A DNA stretch of 64,000 nt from JANLTX01 sp049840835 (GCA_049840835.1 JASGJG010000016.1:238991-302990); one strand, 5' to 3'. Shown: positions 40,724 to 51,715, numbered from the stretch's first letter. Notes: generated by a model not told the origin, from the letters alone. A program made the numbers and translations.

Positions 40724-42409
40724 ATGGCTATCAGCGACACCATCAAAAAGGGCGTCATTCGCGCGCCTCACCGCTCTCTCCTGCGCGCTACCGGCGTGGT
40801 TCAGTCGGAAGACGATTTCGACAAGCCGTTCATTGCTGTGGCGAACTCGTTTGTTCAGATCGTACCCGGCCACGCCCACTTAGATGTGGTTGGCAAGAAG
40901 GTTCGTGATGCCATTCGGAAGGCAGGCGGCGTACCGTTCGAGTTCAACACCATCGGGGTCGATGACGGTATTGCCATGGGCCATGTGGGTATGAAGTACA
41001 GCCTCGCCTCTCGCGAGCTGATCGCCGACTGCGTGGAGACCATGCTGCGGGCGCACTGCTTCGATGGTGTGGTGTGCATTCCCAACTGCGACAAAATCGT
41101 CCCCGGCATGATGATGGCAGCTGCCCGCGTGAATATCCCAGCCGTGTTCGTGAGCGGTGGCCCCATGAAAGCGGGTAAGTCCAGCACGGGCGAGGCTCTT
41201 GACCTTGCCAGCGTATTCGAGGCGGTAGGCAAGTACTCGGCACAGAAACTCTCCATGGCGGAGCTTACCGATATCGAGCAGAACGCCTGCCCCACCTGTG
41301 GCTCTTGCTCCGGTATGTTCACCGCGAACTCCATGAACTGCCTGTGTGAGGCGCTGGGCCTGGCGTTACCCGGCAATGGCTCGATTCTCGCTACCGACCC
41401 GCGCCGCGATGCTCTTTTCGAGGCAGCAGGCCGCGCGATCATTCATCTGGTGGAGAAGAACATACGGCCCCAGGATATTCTGACCCCTGCTGCGTTTGAA
41501 AACGCGTTCGCGCTAGATGTCGCTATGGGCGGTAGCACGAACACAGTCCTGCATACTCTGGCTGTGGCTATCGAAGCGGGTACACCGTTTGACCTGAACC
41601 ACCTGAACTCGGTGTCAGAGCGTGTGCCGTATCTCTGTAAAGTAGCTCCGGCAGGCAAGTACCACATGGAGGACATCGACCGGGCAGGCGGTATCAGCGC
41701 GATTTTGCGAACTCTCTCGGGCCAGCCTGGCACGCTGAATCTGGACTGCATCACAGTGACCGGGAAGACACTGGGTGAGAATATCGCCAATGCTCCAGTA
41801 CACGATACCGATGTAGTTCGCCCGCTGGATAATCCCTATTCGGCCAAAGGTGGTTTGGGGGTGCTCTTTGGCAATCTGGCTCCGAATGGCTCGGTGCTGA
41901 AAACCGGTGCGGTCGCTCCAAGCATGATGCAGTTCTCCGGCCCAGCGGTAATCTTCGAGTCCGAAGAAGCGGCGGCTCAGGGCGTGCTGGATGGTCTGGT
42001 AAACAGTGGCGATGTGGTGGTGATTCGCTACGAAGGTCCGCGAGGCGGCCCCGGTATGCAAGAGATGCTGGCGCCCACAGCGAATATTATGGGCCGTGGA
42101 TTGGGCGAGTCGGTAGCACTGATAACGGATGGCCGGTTCAGCGGCGCCACTCGTGGGGCCTGTATCGGTCATGTCTCGCCAGAAGCGGCGGCGTGTGGTC
42201 CTATCGCGTTCGTAGAACCCGGCGACATTATCGAGATCGATGTGCCGAATCTCAGTCTGAACTTGAAAGTTTCGGAAGAAGAGATGGAGCGTCGCCGTGC
42301 CAACTGGAAGCGTCCTGCCCCGAAGATAGACTACGGCTACCTGGCACGCTACGCCGCTCAGGTCACCAGCGCCGATACCGGTGCCGTCCTGGCAAAACCA
42401 GAACTATAG
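40724..42409 (+). CDS. ilvD: Dihydroxy-acid dehydratase
   Basis: A 561-residue IlvD, the Fe-S enzyme that dehydrates 2,3-dihydroxy-isovalerate and its homologue in valine, isoleucine and leucine synthesis. Cluster and active-site cysteines are in CIPNCDKIVPGMMM and NACPTCGSCSGMFTANSMN; other family blocks are MGGSTNTVLH and GRFSGATRGACIGHVSPEA. I use ATG 40724 (MAISDTIKKG), because the earlier in-frame start lies inside the GNAT gene. A strong terminator follows. Confidence 0.95.
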   Translation: MAISDTIKKGVIRAPHRSLLRATGVVQSEDDFDKPFIAVANSFVQIVPGHAHLDVVGKKVRDAIRKAGGVPFEFNTIGVDDGIAMGHVGMKYSLASRELIADCVETMLRAHCFDGVVCIPNCDKIVPGMMMAAARVNIPAVFVSGGPMKAGKSSTGEALDLASVFEAVGKYSAQKLSMAELTDIEQNACPTCGSCSGMFTANSMNCLCEALGLALPGNGSILATDPRRDALFEAAGRAIIHLVEKNIRPQDILTPAAFENAFALDVAMGGSTNTVLHTLAVAIEAGTPFDLNHLNSVSERVPYLCKVAPAGKYHMEDIDRAGGISAILRTLSGQPGTLNLDCITVTGKTLGENIANAPVHDTDVVRPLDNPYSAKGGLGVLFGNLAPNGSVLKTGAVAPSMMQFSGPAVIFESEEAAAQGVLDGLVNSGDVVVIRYEGPRGGPGMQEMLAPTANIMGRGLGESVALITDGRFSGATRGACIGHVSPEAAACGPIAFVEPGDIIEIDVPNLSLNLKVSEEEMERRRANWKRPAPKIDYGYLARYAAQVTSADTGAVLAKPEL

Positions 42410-42415
42410 AGATTT

Positions 42416-42450
42416 AGAAGCCGCCTCAGTCCAGAACTGAGGCGGCTTCT
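42416..42450. terminator. Terminator after ilvD
   Basis: AGAAGCCGCCTCAGT (42416-42430) pairs with ACTGAGGCGGCTTCT (42436-42450) around CCAGA. It is a 15-bp perfect stem followed by TTGCTT. It lies between ilvD and the convergent cyclase gene, whose stop is only a few bases away. Confidence 0.88.
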
Positions 42451-42453
42451 TGC

Positions 42454-45327
42454 TTAGCTGAGGGCTATTTCTACAACCTTCTTCAGAGGCATGGCACGCC
42501 CTTCCTGCCAGGCAGCGTCGAATGCCACTGCCCCCAATATCTGCCGTGCCTGGTCTAGCTCCTTCTCATAGTCGTCTCGCTCCGAAGGGGGAACTGGCGC
42601 CCTTATCTGCTCACGTAAAGCTTCTGTCGCTCCCCATAGCCGGACTGCCTGCTCTGGTTTGCCCTCCCGGTTGGCAAGGCGGGCAAAACCTTCCAGCGAT
42701 TTGGCTATACCCAGGCGGCTTCCTGTCTCCTGATAGATTGCCAGGCTCTCGTGGAGGTAGGTGCGGGCGGATTCATAGTCTCCCTGAAGATAGGCGACCA
42801 TTCCAAGGTCACTGAGCGAGTCGGCGGTACCACCTCGGTTTCCCATGTCCCGATGAAGTGTCAGACTTTCTTCGTAAAGGGCACGAGCGGACGCATAGTC
42901 CCCCTGATGTTGGGCCAGGTAACCCAGATGGTTGAGTGCCGAGGCAATAAAGGTCCGGCTTCCTAGCTCACGGTAGATCGCCAGGCTTTCCTCGTAAAAA
43001 GCGCGAGCCGCCACCAGGTCGCCATGATGTTGGGCGTTTATTCCCAGATTTCCCAGCGACATAGCCACACCGCCTCTATCTCCCATCTTCCGGCGAAGCG
43101 CCAGGCTCTCCTCATAATAGACATGAGAAGCTGCATAGTCACCCTGCCGCCTGGCCACCGTTCCCAGGTTGTTGAGCACGCGGGAAATACGGTCCGAGTC
43201 TCCCATTTCTCGAAAGATTGTCAGACTCTCTTCCATATAGGCACGCGCGGAGGCATTGTCTCCTTGCGTAGTAGCAATTACCCCCAGGTCGCCGAGTGAG
43301 TCAGCAATACCTCCCTGGTCTCCCAGCTCCCGGCTTATGGCCAGACTCTCTTGAGAGCAGGTGTCCGCCATTCCGTAGTCCCCCTGGCGATAGGCAAGAG
43401 TGCTCGATGTGATAAGTGCCCTTGCCCGCACTTTACTATGCTCCTGCCCTTCGGGCGCATTTAGAGCGCGTGTGCACCAGTCTCGCCCCTCACTGAGATA
43501 GCCGCGCGACTCCCAGAAACGCATAAGCGCTCCACAGAAACGTAGCGTCTTCTTAGCGCCCTCCTGCCCCTCTCCTAAACTCCAGTCAAGCCCTGCCCGC
43601 AGGTTCTCGTGCTCCACCTCCAGCCGGTTCAACCACTGTCCCTGGTTCGCCCCCTGGAACTCTAGTTCCGCTGCCTCTGCAAGTTCCAGGAAGCAGTCCA
43701 AGTGCCTGCTTCGGTAGGTTTCGCCCTCTCTGCTTTCGAGCAGTAGATCCCGCGCGTACTGCCGCACGGTTTCCAGCAGGCGGTAGCGCGTCACTCCTAC
43801 TTGCTCTTCAGCGATTGCGAGGCTCTTGTCACACAGGGAGGTGAGTAGGTCCAGCACTTCCCAGTCCTCAACCACCTCTCCGCTACAAACCACCTCGGCG
43901 CTTTCCAGCGTCCATCCTCCCGCAAAAACAGAGAGGCGACATAGCAGCGCTTTTTCGGCTTCGTTGAGCAAATCGTAGCTCCAGTCGATTAGCGAGCGTA
44001 ATGTCTGCTGGCGTGGAAGCGCGGTTCGACTTCCCCCGGTGAGCAGCCGAAAGCGCTGGTCCAGCTTGTTGTTAATCTCCTCAACAGATAAAGACCGTGC
44101 CCGCGCTGCGGCAAGTTCGATAGCGAGCGGAATACCATCCAGGCGGAAACAGACTGAGGCAAGGGCTGGAGCATTGGCGTTGGTTACGGCGAAGTTAGGC
44201 TGTGTTTGAACAGCTCGCTCAATAAACAATTGCACCGCTTCAAATTGGGACAGACTTTCCGCCGTTTGTGCCTGTTTTGGTTCCGGGAGCGAAAGGGATG
44301 GGACTCGGTAGGCCGCCTCACCCGCGATTCCTAGCCCCTCACGGCTAGTGGCAAGTATCTTCACACCAGGGCACGAGCGCATCAGTGTGTCTGCAAGCTT
44401 TGCGCTTGCGTCCAAAACATGCTCGCAGTTATCTAAAACCAGCAGCAGTGTCTTCTCCCGAAGGCTGTCTGTGAGCGTGGTGAGAATTGGTTTGCTCGGC
44501 TCTTCCTTGACGCCCAGCACACTTGCCACTGTCGAAACGACAAGGTTGGAATCGGCAAGGGGGGCGAGCTCGACTAGCCAGGCGCCATCTGGGAACGCCT
44601 CCAGTAAATCCGCAGCAGTCTGCAAAGCGAGCCGCGATTTACCGCTGCCACCTGCCCCCGTCAGCGTCAATAGTTTGGTCTTTGCCAACCGTCCTCGCAC
44701 TTCGGCGAGTTCCTTCTCGCGCCCTATAAAACTCGTGACTTGCTGGGGCAGATTATTGGGCAGTGCAATGCTGTCCAGCGATTTAAGCGTCGGGAAGTCT
44801 TTGGGCAGGTCAGGGTGGATGAGTTGATAAATCTGTTCCGGTCTTGCGAGATCTTTGAGCCTGTACTCTCCAAGATTTTTGAGGCTAGCTTGCGTAGGCA
44901 AACTGTCCCTGACCAGGTCATACGTGACTTGTGAGAGGATAGTCTGTTCCCCGTAGCCAGTGGAGAGCAGCCGCGCGACGCGATTGAGGGGCGGACCGAA
45001 GTAGTCGTTGTCACGACTCTCAACGGCGCCCGTATGGAGCGCTATGCGAACTTTGAGCGTAAGGGATTCTGGCCAAGACTCATTGGCCAGTGCCCGTTGC
45101 GCAGCCAGAGCAGCGGCAACACCATCAGGCGCGATGGCAAAGGCAGCACAGAAAGCATCGCCAACAGTCTTAAAAATATAGCCATGATGTGCCTCTATCG
45201 CTTCACGCAGCAGAGTGTCGTGACGGGCAAGCGCGACACGCATCTCCTCTGGGTGAGTTTCCCAGAGCCGGGTACTTCCCTCAATATCGGTGAACAGGAA
45301 GGTGAGAGTACCACCTGGCAGATTCAT
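42454..45327 (-). CDS. Class III cyclase / NB-ARC ATPase / TPR signalling protein
   Basis: A 957-residue multidomain protein. Residues 1-170 are a class III nucleotide cyclase domain with metal-binding Asp14 (FLFTDIEGST) and Asp57 (FKTVGDAFC), and FGPPLNRVARL. Residues ~200-520 are an NB-ARC/STAND ATPase with Walker A TGAGGSGKSRL (224-231 region), LLLVLDNCEHVLD and LATSREGLGIAGE, and a winged-helix-like part LIDWSYDLLNEAEK. From ~640 there are seven 40-residue TPRs. Such proteins are thought to couple ligand sensing to cyclic nucleotide output or assembly. It is paralogous to the broken gene upstream. No DNA-binding output domain is present. Confidence 0.9.
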   Translation of the reverse strand: MNLPGGTLTFLFTDIEGSTRLWETHPEEMRVALARHDTLLREAIEAHHGYIFKTVGDAFCAAFAIAPDGVAAALAAQRALANESWPESLTLKVRIALHTGAVESRDNDYFGPPLNRVARLLSTGYGEQTILSQVTYDLVRDSLPTQASLKNLGEYRLKDLARPEQIYQLIHPDLPKDFPTLKSLDSIALPNNLPQQVTSFIGREKELAEVRGRLAKTKLLTLTGAGGSGKSRLALQTAADLLEAFPDGAWLVELAPLADSNLVVSTVASVLGVKEEPSKPILTTLTDSLREKTLLLVLDNCEHVLDASAKLADTLMRSCPGVKILATSREGLGIAGEAAYRVPSLSLPEPKQAQTAESLSQFEAVQLFIERAVQTQPNFAVTNANAPALASVCFRLDGIPLAIELAAARARSLSVEEINNKLDQRFRLLTGGSRTALPRQQTLRSLIDWSYDLLNEAEKALLCRLSVFAGGWTLESAEVVCSGEVVEDWEVLDLLTSLCDKSLAIAEEQVGVTRYRLLETVRQYARDLLLESREGETYRSRHLDCFLELAEAAELEFQGANQGQWLNRLEVEHENLRAGLDWSLGEGQEGAKKTLRFCGALMRFWESRGYLSEGRDWCTRALNAPEGQEHSKVRARALITSSTLAYRQGDYGMADTCSQESLAISRELGDQGGIADSLGDLGVIATTQGDNASARAYMEESLTIFREMGDSDRISRVLNNLGTVARRQGDYAASHVYYEESLALRRKMGDRGGVAMSLGNLGINAQHHGDLVAARAFYEESLAIYRELGSRTFIASALNHLGYLAQHQGDYASARALYEESLTLHRDMGNRGGTADSLSDLGMVAYLQGDYESARTYLHESLAIYQETGSRLGIAKSLEGFARLANREGKPEQAVRLWGATEALREQIRAPVPPSERDDYEKELDQARQILGAVAFDAAWQEGRAMPLKKVVEIALS

Positions 45328-45359
45328 GCTGGATTATAACCCTACTCTCTATTTGTGAG

Positions 45360-48138
45360 TTAGCTCTCCGGCTCATCCATCGCCAGCGCATAATCCACGG
45401 CTTCTTCGCGCGTCATAACACGCCCTTCCTGCCAGGCGACATCAAAGGCATCGACTGAGCCTGCTCTGCATGCGAAGGCTGCGCGGACCTCAGCAACGTT
45501 TTCTTCGTAGATCTTCTGATTCGCTGCGCTACGAGGTTCCCCTGTCTCTTCTCGGATACGCTCTGCTGCTCCAAAGAGACGAGCAGCCTTCTCCGGGCTG
45601 CTCAGATGAAGTGCACAATAGGCACAAGCTTGCAGCCCAATTGTCCAATCCTTGGTCATTCCCAGCTCTCTCCCAAGCGAAATGACTTCTGCCGCGTAGC
45701 TCCTCGCCCGTACATAGTCTCGGTCACTCAGGGCATCATCGATCTGACCGAGGGCGGCAAAACAGCATTCCAACCCGGTCTTGAGTCTCCCTTGTGAGTG
45801 CCAGGCTCTCGTCGTTATAGCGCCTCGCGGCTACATCATCGCCCTGTTTACGAGCGATCAGGGCAAGATTGTTGACCAAGGCGAACGTAAATCGCTTGGT
45901 TTGTACCTTCCGCGCAATAGAAAGAGCTTCCTCCTGGTGCCTGCTTTGCTTCCACATCGTTCCCCATATGCATCAAAGCGTTTCCCAAAGAGTTCAGGGC
46001 CTGCATCGTTCCAATGACATCGTTTGCCTCTCGTGCCAATCTCAAAGCCTCTTTAGAGTGGGTGACACCAGCTTCGAAATCCCCTAAACGCCTCGCGGAC
46101 GTTCCTTTACCCACAAAGGCTGCGTAAAGGTCGGACTTGTCGCTGGCTTCTTGATAGAGGGCGATACTTGCCTCATAGTGTGTTATCGCCTCGGCATCGT
46201 GCCCCTGTAGCCGGACCAGATGCCCAAGTGTGAGCAGCACTTTAGCCTTTACTCCGGCTGTTACCTCGCTACCCTCGTCCAGTAATGTGGATATCCAGTC
46301 TCGCCCCTCGGAAAGATATCCTCGTGCAGACAGGAAGAAGTAGAGTGCTCCTGTAAGCCGAAGCCCTTTTTCTGAGTCGTTTTCTTTTGCCCAGGATAGT
46401 GCCGCACGCAGGTTATCGAGTTCTGTGTTGAGTCGGTTGATCCAGAGTAACTCATGCATCCCTATCAGGTTTGGCTCGGCTTCTTCCGCAAGTTCCACGA
46501 AATAGTCCAGATGCCGACTGCGCCACTGTCCGCTATCGCCGCCTTCCAGCAGTCGGTCGCGGGAGTACTGGCGAATGGTTTCGAGCATCCGATACCGCGT
46601 CGCTTCATCGTCCTCCTCGGTAACTATAAGACTCTTATCTGCCAGACTGGTCAATAGATCCACCACATCGAACTCATCGACTACTTCGTCCGCACAGACC
46701 GCTTCTGCCACTCCCAGTGTCCAGCCCCCGGCAAAGACCGACAGGCGGCATAAGAGTTCTTTCTCTGGCTCGTTCAGGAGGTCATAGCTCCAGTCGATCA
46801 AGGAACGAAGGGTCTGTTGCCTGGGTAAGGCCGTTTGCGAGCCATTCGTCGAGCAGCTGAAATCTCTCATCGAGGCGACTGTTAATCTCTTCCACGGACA
46901 ACGCCGCTGTGCGAGCGGCAGCTAGTTCGATGGCAAGCGGAATACCATCCAGGCGAAAGCAGATCGACGCGACAGTAGCGGCATTTGCATCGGTAACAGC
47001 GAAGTCGGGTTGAGCCTGAAGCGCTCGGTCCATAAACAAACGAACAGCCTCACATGCTGTAAAGCTCTCCAGGGTCTGAACTTGCGTAGGACTGGGAAGA
47101 GAGAGCGAGGGTACGCGGTAGGTTGTCTCCCCAGCGATTCCCAATCCTTCTCGGCTTGTCGGCCAGAATCTGGACGTTGGCACACCGTTGTAGCAAAGTA
47201 TCCGCAAGTGACGCGCTGGTATCCAGAACATGTTCGCAATTGTCTAGAATCAGAAGTAGCTTTTTTGCTCTAAGAGACTCGGCGAGCGTGGTGAGAATAG
47301 GCTTATTCGGCTCTTCCTTAATCCCCAGCACATTCGCTGTGGTAGAAGTGACCAGGTTCGCATCAGCAAGGGGTGCTAATTCCACCAGCCATACACCATC
47401 CGGATAGGACTCCAGGAGTTCCGCGGCAGCTTGCAACGCCAGGCGTGACTTCCCGCTTCCCCCCGCTCCGGTCAGTGTCAGAAGCCCAGACTTTGCCAGC
47501 GACTCTTGAACACCCTGGAGTACTGTCTCTCGTCCGATAAAGCTGGTGACTTGCTGGGGAAGGTTGTTGGGAAAAGCAATACTACTCAGGGTTTTGAGTG
47601 GCGGAAAGTCACGGGGCAGGTCCGCATAAACAAGTTGAAAGATGGTCTCAGGGCGCGCCAAGTCTCTGAGCCTATGTTCGCCCAATGCGATGAGCGAGAC
47701 CCCGGCTGGCAGGCTGCCCTTTACCAACTCCTGGGTCGTCAGGCTGAGCAAAGCTTGCCCTCCGTGCCCGGCAGCCATCATTCGAGCACAGCGGTTGAGT
47801 GGTGGGCCAAAATAATCACTATCGCGCAGCTCGCCCACGCCTGTGTGCAAACCCATTCGCGAGCGAATGCTCATCTGCTCCGGCCATAGCTCGTCTAAAA
47901 GTGCTTTCTGGCCTGCGAGCGTAGCTGCCAGCGCATCCGGCGCCAGGGTAAAAACGGCAACAATGCCACTTCCAGTGGTTTTGAAAACGAACCCTCTATT
48001 GTCACTTACGGCTTGTTTTAGCAGAGTGTCATGGCGTGCAATAACCTCGCGCATAACATCGGGGTTCTCTTCCCAGAGTCTGGTGCTATCTTCAATCTCT
48101 GTAAAAAGGAAGGTGACTGTCCCCGTTGGCAGGCTCAT
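45360..48138 (-). pseudogene. Second cyclase/NB-ARC/TPR paralogue, broken by about four frameshifts
   Basis: The same layout as the intact gene next door, but in five frame pieces: start to about 47160 (cyclase and P-loop part), then the block with TSREGLGIAGE, then from ~46855 LPRQQTLRSLIDWSYDLLNE and the TPR start, then from ~45950 HQEEALSIARKVQ, then from ~45775 the C-terminal FAALGQIDDAL. The breaks compared with the paralogue look like single extra bases in or next to G or C runs. The cyclase metal residues are changed: Glu14 (FLFTEIEDST) and Ser57 (KTTGSGIV), so the cyclase was already inactive. It may be a real pseudogene or contain consensus errors. Confidence 0.85.
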
Positions 48139-48161
48139 ACAGCATTATAACCACTGATATC

Positions 48162-51100
48162 TTAACCCTTGTTGCCGTAGCCACCACCACCCGGCGTTTC
48201 TAGCCGCAGCCGATCCCCCATTCGCACCTCAGCAGCGGCAACCGCGAGCAGCTCTTCCACTCCTCCATCTCGACGCAAAAGACGCTGCCGACCAGGTTGA
48301 CCTGGCCGCCCGCCATTCAAGCCAAAAGGGGCATTACCGGCGCGGCTCTGGGTGAGCAGGGAGAGCGAGAGTGGGCGCAAGAACCGATACTCGCGCACGA
48401 CTCCATCTCCACCCTGGTGCTTCCCTTTGCCTCCGGAGCCACGGCGCAGGGCGAATTTCTCTAAGCGCACCGGGCAGCGGTTCTCCAGTACTTCGGGGTC
48501 TGTAATCCGGGTATTGGTCATGTGGGTATGTACACCACTCGCGCCGGGAGCGGTCGCCGTTGCTCCGGCTCCACCACATACCGTTTCGTAGTACCCAAAG
48601 GCTTCATCACCGAAGAGTACATTGTTCATGGTGGCCTGACTTCCGGCAGACAGCCCCAGCGCTTTCAGGAGCACCTGCACCAGACGCTGACTGACCTCGG
48701 TATTTCCCGCCACAACCGCAGGGCATTTGGCCGGGTCCGGGGCAAAGTGCGGATTCACCAGGCTCCCTTCCGGCAGCCGCAGCTCCACCAGGCGCAATAG
48801 CCCCTCACCCAACGGAACATCACTGCCAACTAGCAAGCGCAGTACATAGAGAACCGCTGCCTGCACCACAGCAGGTGGCGCATTGAAGCTAGCCGGATGC
48901 TGTGCTCCTGTGCCTGTAAAGTCGAAAATGGCTTCGCCCGTTTTAGCGATGGTAATACGCACACAAATGAGACTGCCATCATCCAGTTTCTCTCGGGCTT
49001 CGTGAATCCCGGCACGGGGTATCAAAGCCGCGCGCACGGCACTGCTGCCATCTGCAGCGAGCTGCTCCTGCATCGCAAAGATTCGCTCTGCGCCATGCGC
49101 GCAGGCTAATCTTGCCAGGGCGCTGGCTCCCTGCCGGTTTGCGGCGTATTGGGCATCTAGATCCGCAAGGTTGTGTGCCAGAGCGCGTGTGGGATAGGGA
49201 CTGCCGGTCAGAATTCGCGTGAGCAGCTCCCGGTCGTAAGGAGTCGGTGGAATCACCACGCCTTCTTCCAATAGCGTGGTTGCACCGGGAGGCATGGAGC
49301 CAGGGCGTGTACCTCCTAGCTCCGCATGGTGCGCGCGGCTAGCCACAAACCCCAGTCGCTCTCCCGATTCGGCAAAGACAGGAGTCACCAGAGTAATATC
49401 GGGGAGATGCGAGCCACCAAATGCCGGATGATTGAGCACGACGGTTTCCGTGCCATACAGATAGCCACTGGAGAGTAAAGAGCGCACACAGACCCCAAGC
49501 GCTCCCAGATGTACTGGAATATGAGCCGCGCTGGCTACCAGAGTCCCCTCTGGTCCCAGAAGAGCACAGGAATAGTCCAGACGCTCTTTTACATTCACAG
49601 AGAGCGCAGCCCTGCGCAGAGTCTCCCCCATTTCTTCAGCAATCGCCGAAAAACGGCGGGCAAAGAGCTCCACCGCCACGGACTCCGGCACCGTAGCCTT
49701 ACTTTGCTGCTGATGGATAAGTTGGAGCGCCCCGGAATGTGTGGGGTTCGCTTGCCAGCCTTCTGCTACCCAGGTGACACTGTGCGCTTCTACCAGGCGA
49801 TTCGGCCCGTCTACCGGAGCCTCTAGGCGTGTTGGAGCAGGCGGATTCTCCAGTAGCGCTTGCTCCTCACAGACCACTCGGATACTCTCTACCTCAAGAA
49901 CTGCACTCGCTGCAGGTTGGTAACCATAAAGTGTCTCGAACTGCTGTGCAAAGCGCTCCGTGAGATTCTCTGCCGGGCCATCGCACTCGATATCCAGTGG
50001 GGTTTCCTGCCCTAGAAGGCGCAGGCGTACTATTCGGCGTGTAGGAACGATCTTCGCCAGATTCGCACCGCCCTCTATCACAGCTTGGGTGGCCTGTAGC
50101 TCCAGTTCTTCTATAAGGTTCTCTATCGATACCGAAGCCAGCGGGGCTAGCACCTGACGTTCGGCTATTCGACTCAGCACGGCTTGAGAGAGCCCATAGG
50201 CAGAGAGCAGGCTCTGGTCAGGCGGCACCAACACGGTAGTTATTCCCAGTCGCTCTGCTACAGCGCAGGCATGTTGTCCGCCTGCACCGCCAAACGCAAC
50301 CAGAGCATAATCTGCCGGATCTACCCCCTGGCGAACACTGATCTGTCGAATCGCATCTGCCATCGCCTCATCGGCAAGAGCAAGAAGTCCATATAGGAGT
50401 TCGTCACGATTGTTCACTCCTACCTGTGTGGTAAGAGCATCTGCCGCACACTCGGCGGCGGCCACATCCAGCGGGACAGAAAAAGTAGCAGGGTCTATTC
50501 GTCCCAGCAGCAGATTTACATCAGTAATGGTTAGCGGCCCACCCTGCCCATAGCAAGCCGGACCGGGAGCAGCGCCTGCGGACTCCGGTCCTACAGCAAG
50601 CCTGCCCTGAGAGTCTCGATAGCAGATGGAGCCACCGCCAGCAGCCACGGACTCCACAGCAACCGCAGGAGCCAGCAAGCGGATATCTCCGATGCCATGC
50701 TCAAAGGTCAGAGCAGCGCCAGCCGATTCCAACCGGCAGACATCCGTGCTGGTGCCACCCATATCGAAGGCAATCAGTTTCTCGAAGCCTGCCGCGCGCC
50801 CTGCGGCTAGCGCTCCGACAACGCCACCCGCAGGCCCGGAGAGCAGACTGTCTCTCGCTCGAAACGCCTCTTGTGGGACCAGACCACCGGCGCTGGTCAT
50901 GACGGCGAGACGCTCTGTGCCTGCTGCCACCCCGGTGAGAAAACTGCTCAGCACCGGAGCTAAATAGGCATCTACTAATGCCGTCTGTGCTCGCGGTACC
51001 AGGCGCTGGAGTGGACTCAGTTCCGACGAGATAGAGACATGTACAAAGCCCTCTTCGTACAAAATAGACGCCGCGCGTAGCTCTTGTTCCGGATTTATCC

Positions 51101-51659
51101 AGCTATGCAGCAGCGCGATGGCGGATGTGGTGTGTCCCTGCTCTACCGCGATTTTCGCGGCGGCACGAAGACGTTTTTCATCCAGCGCCCGCAATACGGA
51201 ACCGTCTGCGCCCAGTCGCTCCCGCACGCCTATGACTTCGGACCAGAGCGGGTCTGGGCGAACGATATCCAGGACGAATAGATCCGGGCGGCTCTGGTCG
51301 CCGATTAGCAGAATATCCTCGAAGCCCTCAGTCAGGAACAATACTGGCGGCACCCCGGTGCGGGTCAGTAGAGCGTTGGTCCCGCGCGTGGTGCCAAGGC
51401 GCATGGTGAGCGGTGGTAGTGGCGCATTCAGCGGAGTTCGAGTCACAAGATGCGCTGCCAGAATCGGGGCTTCCCGGCATTGGCCTGGCTTATATCCTGC
51501 AAAGAAGCTCTCACCGAGCTCGGCTCGGGCTGTTTCGGTTAAACGCAGCTCTCCGGAGGAAAGAACCTTCGCGCGTTTCCACCCCCCTTCTGGAGACTGC
51601 GCCAGGCAGTCGGTGAAGGTGCCGCCCGTATCTACAAACAATCGCCACGTATCGGGCAT
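48162..51659 (-). CDS. 5-Oxoprolinase / hydantoinase A-B fusion (ATP-dependent)
   Basis: A 1165-residue protein joining HyuA-like and HyuB-like halves in one chain, as in eukaryotic-type 5-oxoprolinase. The first half starts RLFVDTGGTFTDCLAQ and has IAFDMGGTSTDVC, the two phosphate-binding loops of the ASKHA fold, and YALVAFGGAGGQHACAVAERLGI. The second half includes LDYSCALLGPEGTLVASAAHIPVHLGA, RAHHAELGGTRPGSMP and the final GGDGVVREYRFL. It opens 5-oxoproline to glutamate with ATP, or a similar cyclic amide. ATG 51659 has GAGGG upstream. It is divergent from tonB. Confidence 0.9.
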   Translation of the reverse strand: MPDTWRLFVDTGGTFTDCLAQSPEGGWKRAKVLSSGELRLTETARAELGESFFAGYKPGQCREAPILAAHLVTRTPLNAPLPPLTMRLGTTRGTNALLTRTGVPPVLFLTEGFEDILLIGDQSRPDLFVLDIVRPDPLWSEVIGVRERLGADGSVLRALDEKRLRAAAKIAVEQGHTTSAIALLHSWINPEQELRAASILYEEGFVHVSISSELSPLQRLVPRAQTALVDAYLAPVLSSFLTGVAAGTERLAVMTSAGGLVPQEAFRARDSLLSGPAGGVVGALAAGRAAGFEKLIAFDMGGTSTDVCRLESAGAALTFEHGIGDIRLLAPAVAVESVAAGGGSICYRDSQGRLAVGPESAGAAPGPACYGQGGPLTITDVNLLLGRIDPATFSVPLDVAAAECAADALTTQVGVNNRDELLYGLLALADEAMADAIRQISVRQGVDPADYALVAFGGAGGQHACAVAERLGITTVLVPPDQSLLSAYGLSQAVLSRIAERQVLAPLASVSIENLIEELELQATQAVIEGGANLAKIVPTRRIVRLRLLGQETPLDIECDGPAENLTERFAQQFETLYGYQPAASAVLEVESIRVVCEEQALLENPPAPTRLEAPVDGPNRLVEAHSVTWVAEGWQANPTHSGALQLIHQQQSKATVPESVAVELFARRFSAIAEEMGETLRRAALSVNVKERLDYSCALLGPEGTLVASAAHIPVHLGALGVCVRSLLSSGYLYGTETVVLNHPAFGGSHLPDITLVTPVFAESGERLGFVASRAHHAELGGTRPGSMPPGATTLLEEGVVIPPTPYDRELLTRILTGSPYPTRALAHNLADLDAQYAANRQGASALARLACAHGAERIFAMQEQLAADGSSAVRAALIPRAGIHEAREKLDDGSLICVRITIAKTGEAIFDFTGTGAQHPASFNAPPAVVQAAVLYVLRLLVGSDVPLGEGLLRLVELRLPEGSLVNPHFAPDPAKCPAVVAGNTEVSQRLVQVLLKALGLSAGSQATMNNVLFGDEAFGYYETVCGGAGATATAPGASGVHTHMTNTRITDPEVLENRCPVRLEKFALRRGSGGKGKHQGGDGVVREYRFLRPLSLSLLTQSRAGNAPFGLNGGRPGQPGRQRLLRRDGGVEELLAVAAAEVRMGDRLRLETPGGGGYGNKG

Positions 51660-51715
51660 GCCCTCATCGTATCGCATCGGGCGATTTCATGATTTGATAA
51701 AATAGAGGGGCGGCG

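Noticed and set aside
42700..43400. About 120-bp periodic repeats that could pass for a tandem repeat or CRISPR-like array
   Set aside because: They are the codons of seven 40-residue TPRs in an intact reading frame; units are diverged and there are no spacers.
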